From Acidimicrobiia bacterium (GTDB lineage: Bacteria; Actinomycetota; Acidimicrobiia; IMCC26256; JAENVU01), in contig JANYLF010000164.1 of the NCBI GenBank assembly GCA_025357995.1, positions 1-6,376 of the forward strand: a stretch of DNA of 6,376 nucleotides, written 5' to 3'. Positions 1-5,191 of the stretch are shown here, one piece after another. The first letter of the stretch is position 1. Each line of letters opens with the position of its first letter. The notes below the pieces were generated by a model. It saw only the letters and a list, made by a program, of their open reading frames with translations, made no database searches and was not told the origin of the DNA. Position numbers and translations under genes: made by a program.

Positions 1-1065
1 GATGACCCGCACGTCGTTCTCTTCGTTCCACATCGAGAGCATCACTGCAACACCGACCTCACCGGCGCGCGCGGTGCGACCAGAACGGTGGATATACGCC
101 TTGTGATCCTCGGGCGGGTCGTAGTGGATCACCACATCGACACCGTCCACGTGGATACCGCGCGCGGCAACGTCGGTGGCGACGAGCACCGGCAGCTTGC
201 CGTCGGAGAAATCGGCGAGTGCACGTTCACGCGCCGCCTGGCGCAGGTCGCCGTGAATCGCACCGGCCTTGATCCGCTCGCGCATGAGCTGCTCGACAAC
301 CTTGTCGGCACCGCGTTTGGTGCGACAGAACACGAGGGTGCGATCAACCCCACGAGAGATCTCGGCGACGACCTTGATCTTGTCCATCTGGTGCACCAAC
401 AAGAAGTGGTGATGCATCTCGTCGACGGTCTCTTCGCTGGACTCGACCTCGTGCGAGAGCGGGTCCTTCAAGTACCGAGCGACGAGGCGGTCGATCCCAC
501 GGTCGAGCGTGGCCGAGAAGAGCATCGTCTGGTGCGGAGCTTCGACGCGGTGAAGGATCTTCTGCACCTGCGGCAGGAATCCCATGTCGGCCATGCGGTC
601 GGCCTCGTCGAGCACGAGCACGCTCACGTTGGAAAAGTACAACTCGCCGCGTTCCATGAGATCGATGAGCCGGCCGGGCGTGCCGATCAACACGTCGACA
701 CCCTTCGCGAGGGCCTCCACCTGCGGGTCCATCCCGACTCCGCCGTAGAACGCCTTGACCGAGAGGCCGAGGGTCTTGCCGAGCGGCGCGAGTACCTCGC
801 GCACTTGGTTGGCGAGCTCACGCGTGGGAACCAGCACTAGGCCGTGCGGGCGTTGCGGCTGCGCCTTCTCGACGAGATCGAGCAGCGGCAAACCGAATGC
901 GAGCGTCTTGCCCGAACCGGTCTTGGCCTTGCCGAGGACGTCACGGCCGGCGAGCGCGTCGGCGATGGTGAGGGCTTGGATCGGGAACGGCTCGTGAATG
1001 CCCTGGGCCGCAAGGGCCTCGGCGAGAGGGGCCGAGACGCCGAGTTCGGCGAACGTCGCTGTCAT
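1..1065 (-). CDS. DEAD-box ATP-dependent RNA helicase (partial, C-terminus beyond left edge)
   Basis: This is the N-terminal part of an ATP-dependent RNA helicase, a cytoplasmic enzyme that remodels RNA duplexes in ribosome assembly, mRNA decay or cold adaptation. The frame runs from the ATG at 1065-1063 to the left edge without a stop, giving 355 codons. The family motifs occur in order: a Q-motif region with F27 and Q30, motif I AKTGSGKT (47-54), PTREL (80-84), TPGR (129-132), DEAD (153-156), SAT (184-186), VFCRTK (245-250), ATDVAARGI (296-304) and HRSGRTARAG (326-335). Both RecA-like lobes are therefore essentially complete, and only the final strand and any basic C-terminal tail are missing. 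The start gives the usual short lead into the Q motif, though no strong Shine-Dalgarno site precedes it. It is divergent from the response regulator. The family call is secure, but the subgroup (RhlE-like or DeaD-like) cannot be fixed without the tail, so no symbol is given. Confidence 0.95.
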   Translation of the reverse strand, partial: MTATFAELGVSAPLAEALAAQGIHEPFPIQALTIADALAGRDVLGKAKTGSGKTLAFGLPLLDLVEKAQPQRPHGLVLVPTRELANQVREVLAPLGKTLGLSVKAFYGGVGMDPQVEALAKGVDVLIGTPGRLIDLMERGELYFSNVSVLVLDEADRMADMGFLPQVQKILHRVEAPHQTMLFSATLDRGIDRLVARYLKDPLSHEVESSEETVDEMHHHFLLVHQMDKIKVVAEISRGVDRTLVFCRTKRGADKVVEQLMRERIKAGAIHGDLRQAARERALADFSDGKLPVLVATDVAARGIHVDGVDVVIHYDPPEDHKAYIHRSGRTARAGEVGVAVMLSMWNEENDVRVI

Positions 1066-1212
1066 CTGTGGCTTTCGATTCGGGTTCGCCACTCTACGCT
1101 GCGGGGACTCGTTGCCCGGAACGGCCCGAAATACGCCGGGATTCCTCGATCGGGCTGAGGGCGGTCTCAGTCCCGGCCCGGAAGCAGGCGCACGCCGTGG
1201 CACCATCATCCG
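1066..1212. promoter_or_regulatory. Divergent intergenic region between helicase and response regulator
   Basis: This 147-base gap separates two divergent genes, so it must hold promoters for both. No convincing -35/-10 pair was found. Weak TANNNT-type -10 candidates overlap on opposite strands: TACGCT at 1095-1100 on the plus strand and TAGAGT at 1096-1091 on the minus strand. The minus-strand candidate would put helicase transcription about 18 bases ahead of its ATG; the plus-strand one would give the regulator a leader of roughly 105 bases. Neither start has a clear ribosome binding site. The hairpin at 1151-1175 is listed separately. Confidence 0.4.
1151..1175. repeat. Bulged inverted repeat (9-bp stem) upstream of the response regulator
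   Basis: CGGGCTGAG (1151-1159) pairs with CTCAG (1166-1170) and CCCG (1172-1175). T1171 is bulged and the loop is six bases (1160-1165). It lies 37 bases upstream of the GTG start of the regulator. It could be an operator for autoregulation or a leader-RNA hairpin; the sequence does not decide. No T-tract follows, so it does not look like an intrinsic terminator. Confidence 0.4.
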
Positions 1213-1941
1213 GTGCGAGTACTCGTAGTGGAAGACGAAGCGAACATCGCCCAGGCGCTGGCCACGGGCTTAGAGGCGGAGGGGTTCGACGTCGACGTCG
1301 TGGCCGACGGCAACGACGGCCTCTGGCGCGCCCGAGAAACCGCCTATGCCGCAATCATCCTCGACATCCTCCTGCCGGGCATGAACGGCTTCAAAATGTG
1401 TCGCACGCTCCGCGAAGAAGGCGTGTGGACTCCGATCTTGATGTTGACCGCCAAAGACGGCGAGCTGGACGAAGCCGAGGCGCTCGACACCGGCGCCGAC
1501 GATTTCCTGAGCAAGCCGTTTTCGTTCGTCGTGTTGGTCGCACGTCTCCGTGCGCTCCTACGGCGCGGATCGACACCCCGACCCACCGTGCTCACGGTGG
1601 GCACGCTCACCCTCGACCCCGCGTCGCGCGAGTGTCATCGCGGCGACGCGGCGGTCGAGCTGACGGCGCGGGAGTACTCGCTGCTCGAACTCTTGATGCG
1701 CCGTTCCGACGCGATCGTGGCCAAGACCGTCTTACTCGACGAAGTGTGGGGGCCGGATTTCTCCGGCGATCCGAACATCGTCGAGGTGTACATCGGATAC
1801 CTCCGCAAGAAGATCGACATGGCGTTCGGACTGCAGACGATCCTCACGGTGCGCGGCGCGGGTTACCGGTTGATCGCGAATCCGACCAGTACCGATTCTG
1901 GCAATGCCGATTCCGGCCGCGCGGCGCCGGTCGTCGAGTAG
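1213..1941 (+). CDS. Two-component response regulator, OmpR/PhoB family
   Basis: This cytoplasmic transcription factor should receive a phosphoryl group from the histidine kinase encoded just downstream and bind promoter DNA. The 242-residue product is of normal family length. The receiver domain (about 1-118) has the acidic pair E7/D8, phospho-acceptor D51 in LDILLPG, switch residue T79 in MLTAK, and K101 in the KPF motif. A winged-helix DNA-binding domain follows (about 125-222), with the typical LTAREYSLLELLM segment, the VYIGYLRKKID recognition-helix region and the wing ending in VRGAGYRL. The start is GTG at 1213, chosen because it gives the standard beta-1 opening RVLVVEDE with no extra residues; no Shine-Dalgarno site is evident. 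The stop codon is three bases from the kinase ATG, so the two genes form a translationally tight operon. The class is certain, but the regulon and stimulus are unknown. Confidence 0.96.
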   Translation: MRVLVVEDEANIAQALATGLEAEGFDVDVVADGNDGLWRARETAYAAIILDILLPGMNGFKMCRTLREEGVWTPILMLTAKDGELDEAEALDTGADDFLSKPFSFVVLVARLRALLRRGSTPRPTVLTVGTLTLDPASRECHRGDAAVELTAREYSLLELLMRRSDAIVAKTVLLDEVWGPDFSGDPNIVEVYIGYLRKKIDMAFGLQTILTVRGAGYRLIANPTSTDSGNADSGRAAPVVE

Positions 1942-1944
1942 GCG

Positions 1945-3357
1945 ATGGCGCGATCCCGAAGCGCGTCGTGGGGCACGATTCGGCTGCGCATGACCGTGGC
2001 CGCCATCTTTGTGGTGACCATCGCAATGATCGTTTCGTCGTGGTTCATGGTACGCGCGGTTCGTACCTCGCTGCGCGAAGACCTGCGCACGGCGAGCACC
2101 GTTGCGCTCACCGATGCACGCGAACGGTTCGAACATTCGGTGGGCGGCACGAATGTGCTCCCGGTACCGAGTCCTTCGGGTTTCGTCATTGTCGTGGTCG
2201 ACCGTGACGGCACGATCCGCGGCGGCTCGCCGGGGTTCGACTCGGGTCGCTGGTCCAACTTCGTCGGACGCTCCTCGGAACGTCACCAATTGGTGGGGAA
2301 CGACGGTCGTCCATTCCCGGACGCGATTCCCCTTGAACATCACGTGTGGTTCGTGGGCGACCGCGTGTTCAATTTCATCCCGGTGAACATCAGGAGCATC
2401 GACGGGTCGACGCCGGGATTCCTCGTCGCCGCCGGCACACTGGGCGCGCTCGAGGGAGCCGTCCACACCCTCACCATCACGCTGTGGTGGACCGTCCCCG
2501 CGTTGATCATCTTCATCGGGCTGATGGCATGGGGCGTGACCGGCCGAGCGCTCCGGCCGGTGGAGATCATCCGCGGCGAGGTCACCGCGATCACTCACTC
2601 CAGCCTCGACCAGCGCGTTTCCGAACCGCGCGCGCGCGACGAGGTGGGCCGGCTCGCGCGCACGATGAACGAGATGCTCGACCGGCTCCAGAACGCGTCG
2701 GAGCGCCAGCGTCAATTCGTTTCCGACGCGTCGCATGAGCTGCGGTCACCCGTCTCCGCCATCCGCGCCACGGGCGAGGTGGCACTCGCGCACCCGAGCG
2801 GCGCCGACTGGCCCACCGTCGTGCGCCGGATGCTTTCCGAAGACGAACGCATGGAACAGATCGTGCACGACCTCCTCGACCTCGCGCGTGAGGGGGAGGT
2901 CGCACTCCCGACGACGCCCATCGACCTCGACGACATCGTCCTGGAAGAGGCAACCCGCGCCCGGCGCAACGGTCGCCTCGTACACGCCGATCGGGTGTCC
3001 GCGGGGCGCGTGCGCGGCAGCCGCGAACAACTCACGCGGGTGGTCCGCAACGTGCTCGACAACGCAGTGCGTCACGCCGAGGCGAACGTCCGCGTTTCGC
3101 TCACCACCGACGCGGGCGTGATCCTGACCGTCGAAGACGACGGTCCGGGGATCCCACCGGAGAACCGAGATCTCGTGTTCGAACGCTTCGCCCGGCTCGA
3201 CGAGGGGCGGGCGCGCGATTCCGGGGGGCTCGGGCTCGGGCTCGCGATGGTCCGTGCGATCACCGAGCACCACGGCGGAACCGTCGAGATCACCGACTCG
3301 GTCGACACCGCCTACCCGGGCGCCCGACTGCTCGTCCGACTGCCCGGAGCGGAATAG
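1945..3357 (+). CDS. Sensor histidine kinase (HAMP / HisKA / HATPase_c)
   Basis: This is the membrane sensor kinase partner of the preceding regulator, 470 residues long. The order is: a short basic cytoplasmic N-terminus, TM1 (about 16-36), an extracytoplasmic sensor segment (about 38-174), TM2 (about 176-198), a HAMP linker (about 197-250), and a HisKA domain with phospho-accepting H264 in FVSDASHELRSP. The C-terminal HATPase_c domain (about 356-468) has N-box residue N373 in NVLDNAVRH, G1 box DDGPGIP (398-404), F-box FERF (412-415) and G2 box GGLGLGL (427-433). All catalytic motifs are intact, so an active kinase is expected. The sensor segment contains VIVVVDRDGTI (81-91), which resembles a beta-hairpin of PAS/PDC-like extracytoplasmic sensors. 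That is a weak fold hint only, and the ligand is unknown. The ATG at 1945 follows the regulator stop after three bases, so translation is probably coupled. Confidence 0.96.
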   Translation: MARSRSASWGTIRLRMTVAAIFVVTIAMIVSSWFMVRAVRTSLREDLRTASTVALTDARERFEHSVGGTNVLPVPSPSGFVIVVVDRDGTIRGGSPGFDSGRWSNFVGRSSERHQLVGNDGRPFPDAIPLEHHVWFVGDRVFNFIPVNIRSIDGSTPGFLVAAGTLGALEGAVHTLTITLWWTVPALIIFIGLMAWGVTGRALRPVEIIRGEVTAITHSSLDQRVSEPRARDEVGRLARTMNEMLDRLQNASERQRQFVSDASHELRSPVSAIRATGEVALAHPSGADWPTVVRRMLSEDERMEQIVHDLLDLAREGEVALPTTPIDLDDIVLEEATRARRNGRLVHADRVSAGRVRGSREQLTRVVRNVLDNAVRHAEANVRVSLTTDAGVILTVEDDGPGIPPENRDLVFERFARLDEGRARDSGGLGLGLAMVRAITEHHGGTVEITDSVDTAYPGARLLVRLPGAE

Positions 3358-3370
3358 GTCGGGTCCGACC
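3357..3370 (+). terminator. Small hairpin at the kinase stop codon, doubtful terminator
   Basis: GGTCG (3357-3361) pairs with CGACC (3366-3370) around a four-base loop and begins at the last base of the kinase stop codon. No T-run follows, so it is at best a weak or Rho-assisted end signal. Confidence 0.2.
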
Positions 3371-3385
3371 GGCCCGCTGCTTGCC

Positions 3386-3417
3386 GCCGCCGCCGACTTT
3401 CGCCGCCGCCGACTTTC
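3386..3417. repeat. Perfect 16-bp tandem duplication
   Basis: Two identical 16-base units, GCCGCCGCCGACTTTC, abut at 3386-3401 and 3402-3417, with one further GCC triplet just before the first. Each unit is followed by G, so each contains CGACTTTCG. The second copy supplies the left arm of the 12-bp inverted repeat at 3410-3461. The region lies between two converging genes and shows no credible coding frame. Slippage within GCC triplets could account for part of it, but the non-GCC part (GACTTTC) is duplicated too. Confidence 0.75.
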
Positions 3418-3461
3418 GTGCAAAACAGAGACCCCTGGCACTACAAATCGCACGAAAGTCG
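3410..3461. repeat. 12-bp perfect inverted repeat with 28-nt spacer
   Basis: CGACTTTCGTGC (3410-3421) and GCACGAAAGTCG (3450-3461) are exact reverse complements flanking 28 bases (3422-3449) that are visibly less GC-rich than the surroundings. RNA from either strand could fold into a 12-bp stem with a large loop. The 9-base CGACTTTCG at 3394-3402 offers a competing left arm, and GTGC (3418-3421) with GCAC (3438-3441) offers a shorter alternative inside the element. No T-tract follows on either strand, so a standard intrinsic terminator is unlikely. Possible explanations are a bidirectional transcription barrier between convergent genes, a REP or MITE-like dispersed repeat, or a protein-binding site. 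Confidence 0.7.
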
Positions 3462-3553
3462 CATGTACCCCGGCAGGGCGCGTCGACCGGCCCACCCCAG
3501 GGCCTGTCACTCGACTGACTGCGATCCGCGGACATCGCCAGGATCTGGCAGGT

Positions 3554-3567
3554 GGTTCCGCGGAACC
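3554..3567. repeat. 14-bp perfect palindrome just beyond the SDR stop
   Basis: GGTTCCGCGGAACC is its own reverse complement. It begins 17 bases past the SDR stop codon on that gene's strand. With no loop it would form at best a short hairpin, and no T-run follows. It could be part of the SDR 3' end signal or a dimeric protein site. Confidence 0.45.
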
Positions 3568-3584
3568 CCGACGGCCGCCGATCG

Positions 3585-4382
3585 CTACCAGGGCATCGCG
3601 GTGCCGCCGTTGGGGCGCAGGATTTGGCCGGTCATGAACGAAGCCCGTTCGGAGACGAGGAACAGGATCGAATCGGCCACATCTTGCGCGGAGCCCACTC
3701 GCTTGAGCGGGGCCATCGCGCCGAAACGCTTGCGGTACTTCTCCAGGCGTTCGGGATCTACGTTGCCGTCCTCGTCCACGAAGTTGTGGCGCGAGAAGTT
3801 GGTCTCGATCACACCGGGCGCGATCGAGTTCACGCGGATGCCGAGCGGACCGGCTTCACACGCAAGCGTCTTCGTGAGCATCGCGACCGCGGCCTTGGTC
3901 ATCCCGTAACACGCGAGCGTGGGCGCGGGTGTGTCGATCGCCCCGGACGACACGTTGATGATGTTGCCCGAGCCCTGGTCCCCCATGGCGCGGAGTGCGG
4001 CTTGGCAGCCGTAGAAGACGCTCTTGAGGTTGATCGCGAGGATGCGTTCGAACTCGTCGTCTGTGCACTCGGAGATCATGCGGTTGTGCGGCACTCCGGC
4101 GATGTTGCCGACGATGTCGACGCGACCGAACCTCTCCTTCGCGCCGTCGATGAGCGCGTCGACGTCGGCCCGTTGGGTCACGTCGGTCCGTTGCGCGTGC
4201 GCGGTGCCACCGGCGGCCACGACCTCCGCGGCGGTGGCCTGGACCGCACCTTCGTCGATGTCGCCACCGACGATCGTCGCACCGGCCTGGGCCAACGTGA
4301 TCGCGGTGGCCTTGCCGATCCCACTGCCGGCACCCGTGAGCACGGCCACCTGGCCGGTGAGATCGAATCCGCTGACCGTCAT
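3585..4382 (-). CDS. Classical SDR-family NAD(P)-dependent oxidoreductase
   Basis: This is a 265-residue cytoplasmic dehydrogenase/reductase of the classical short-chain family, of normal length (about 250-270). The Rossmann motif is TGAGSGIG (16-23). D41 at the end of beta-2 favours NAD(H) over NADP(H), and D67-V68 contacts the adenine. The structural NNAG motif reads NIAG (93-96), a tolerated variant. The catalytic tetrad is complete: N118, S146, Y159 and K163 (YGMTK). PG (189-190) follows, and a flexible substrate-lid region (about 193-228) is rich in charged residues. The protein ends in NGGTAMPW, a C-terminal style common in this group. The ATG at 4382 is chosen because GGAGG sits nine bases upstream; an in-frame TTG at 4400 would overlap that site. 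The substrate cannot be read from sequence, with an alcohol, a sugar or a hydroxyacyl intermediate all possible. It is divergent from the EEP-mscR unit and convergent with the two-component operon. Confidence 0.95.
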   Translation of the reverse strand: MTVSGFDLTGQVAVLTGAGSGIGKATAITLAQAGATIVGGDIDEGAVQATAAEVVAAGGTAHAQRTDVTQRADVDALIDGAKERFGRVDIVGNIAGVPHNRMISECTDDEFERILAINLKSVFYGCQAALRAMGDQGSGNIINVSSGAIDTPAPTLACYGMTKAAVAMLTKTLACEAGPLGIRVNSIAPGVIETNFSRHNFVDEDGNVDPERLEKYRKRFGAMAPLKRVGSAQDVADSILFLVSERASFMTGQILRPNGGTAMPW

Positions 4383-4391
4383 ATCTGTGAA

Positions 4392-4396
4392 CCTCC
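4392..4396 (-). promoter_or_regulatory. Ribosome binding site of the SDR gene
   Basis: GGAGG on the minus strand, nine bases before the ATG at 4382. It decides the start in favour of that ATG and against the TTG at 4400, whose second and third codons it overlaps. Confidence 0.75.
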
Positions 4397-4413
4397 GCAA
4401 TCGACGACGCCGG

Positions 4414-4419
4414 AGACTA
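4414..4419 (-). promoter_or_regulatory. Candidate -10 element for the SDR gene
   Basis: TAGTCT on the minus strand fits TANNNT and would start transcription roughly 25 bases before the SDR ATG, leaving room for its ribosome binding site. No clear -35 box was found at the usual distance, so this rests on position and a short motif only. Confidence 0.3.
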
Positions 4420-4433
4420 CGAGGGTGGGCCGG

Positions 4434-4439
4434 TAGCCT
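4434..4439 (+). promoter_or_regulatory. Candidate -10 element for the EEP gene, near-leaderless
   Basis: TAGCCT, within GGTAGCCTG, ends 11 bases before the ATG at 4451. Transcription starting about 6-8 bases downstream would leave a leader of only a few bases. That fits the lack of any Shine-Dalgarno site before this gene; leaderless mRNAs are common in Actinobacteria. No recognisable -35 element is present. Confidence 0.4.
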
Positions 4440-4450
4440 GCGATTTCCCC

Positions 4451-5161
4451 ATGCCCGAGCTCACGGTCGCCGCCTTCAACCTCCATTGGGGGGTCGACAT
4501 GCGCGGTCACGAATACGACGCGATCGGCGCCTGTCTCGCACTCGACGCCGACGTGCTCGTACTTCCGGAGGCATACCGTCCGTACGGTCGCACCGCGATG
4601 ATCGACGAACTCGCGGAGCGTATGGGCGCGACACTCCACGAGGTCGTCTTCATGCTCGACTCGAGCCATTCCCGACCGCGGCGGCTGCGGGTTCCGCCGG
4701 GACCGTCGGGAACGTGCGGCCTGGCGGTGCTGTCGCGGCTGCCCGTGCGATCGTTCACCGATCTCATCGTTCCCAAGACCGCGCACGACGTGGTGGACCA
4801 GCGGCGAGCGATCATCGCGGAGGTCGAGGCGGGCGATACGACGGTCGCGATCGCGGGTATTCACGCGTCGCATCGAATCTGGGGATCGCTCCCCCAGCTC
4901 CGCGCGGTCGACCGCGCGCTGACCGAACGCGGACTGCCGTTGATCATCGCGGGCGACTGCAACATGTGGGGTCCACCGATCCGCCTTGCCCTGCCCCACC
5001 GCCGCGGCGCGGTTCGTGGCCGGAGTTGGCCGTCGTGGCGGCCGCATAGCCAAATCGACCACATCTGGATCGACGACCGCGTGGAGGTGGTACGCGGCAA
5101 CATTGGTCCCCACGTGGGCTCGGACCATCGAGCCGTACGCGCCACTGTGCGTGTGAGCTAG
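4451..5161 (+). CDS. Endonuclease/exonuclease/phosphatase (EEP) superfamily hydrolase
   Basis: This 236-residue protein has the metal-dependent phosphoesterase signature of the EEP superfamily (DNase I, exonuclease III, sphingomyelinase and inositol phosphatase relatives). The visible active-site series is N10 (AFNLHWG), E40 (VLPEAYRP), H138 (GIHASH), D169 and N171 (AGDCNMW), D203-H204 (QIDHIWI) and the terminal S224-D225-H226 (GSDHRAV). These supply metal binding, phosphate contact and the general-base Asp-His pair, so it should be catalytically competent. There is no signal peptide, so it is probably cytoplasmic. The ATG at 4451 starts immediately before the first beta-strand. The substrate is unknown; nucleic acid, a phospholipid head group or a small phosphodiester are all possible within this superfamily. 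mscR starts 30 bases downstream on the same strand, so co-transcription is likely, but the functional link is not obvious. Confidence 0.9.
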   Translation: MPELTVAAFNLHWGVDMRGHEYDAIGACLALDADVLVLPEAYRPYGRTAMIDELAERMGATLHEVVFMLDSSHSRPRRLRVPPGPSGTCGLAVLSRLPVRSFTDLIVPKTAHDVVDQRRAIIAEVEAGDTTVAIAGIHASHRIWGSLPQLRAVDRALTERGLPLIIAGDCNMWGPPIRLALPHRRGAVRGRSWPSWRPHSQIDHIWIDDRVEVVRGNIGPHVGSDHRAVRATVRVS

Positions 5162-5178
5162 AACAGCCCGACCCGTCG

Positions 5179-5184
5179 AGGAGG
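5179..5184 (+). promoter_or_regulatory. Strong ribosome binding site of mscR
   Basis: AGGAGG lies seven bases before the ATG at 5192, an almost ideal Shine-Dalgarno arrangement. It contrasts with the absence of such sites at the regulator and EEP starts. It fits an internal gene of an operon needing its own initiation signal, and it fixes the mscR start. Confidence 0.85.
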
Positions 5185-5191
5185 ACGCGAG

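Larger units (their letters stand above)
3358..3584. other. Convergent intergenic region, repeat-rich, no gene seen
   Basis: These 227 bases lie between the kinase and SDR stop codons. They hold the tandem duplication, the 12-bp inverted repeat, a small inverted repeat GCCAG-GAT-CTGGC at 3537-3549, and a 14-bp palindrome at 3554-3567. Open frames that cross the region have no recognisable protein character. No tRNA or other RNA gene is visible. Confidence 0.6.

Noticed and set aside
88..840. 250-codon plus-strand frame opposite the helicase
   Set aside because: The minus strand encodes all the DEAD-box motifs in order, so this is its antisense shadow.
1068..2207. 379-codon plus-strand frame overlapping the response regulator
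   Set aside because: Its product is an Arg-rich low-complexity translation in a shifted frame of the regulator and kinase, whose own frames carry complete motif sets.
1732..2736. 334-codon minus-strand frame opposite the regulator and kinase
   Set aside because: Antisense shadow with no recognisable motif and biased composition.
3410..3461. Integron attC site or intrinsic terminator
   Set aside because: The arms lack the conserved attC core ends (GTTRRRY/RYYYAAC), there is no integrase or cassette context, and no T-tract follows on either strand.
3386..3461. CRISPR array
   Set aside because: The repeat copies abut without spacers, are only 16 bases long, and no cas genes are present.
1213..4382. 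The two-component system as a dedicated regulator of the neighbouring SDR
   Set aside because: The SDR is convergent with the operon, shares no promoter region with it, and no common binding motif was seen.
4383..4400. Upstream TTG start for the SDR, adding six residues
   Set aside because: The added codons overlap the GGAGG ribosome binding site, and the ATG at 4382 has better spacing and gives the usual N-terminal length.
3552..4436. 294-codon plus-strand frame opposite the SDR
   Set aside because: It is a mirror of the SDR coding sequence, which has a complete active site and its own ribosome binding site.
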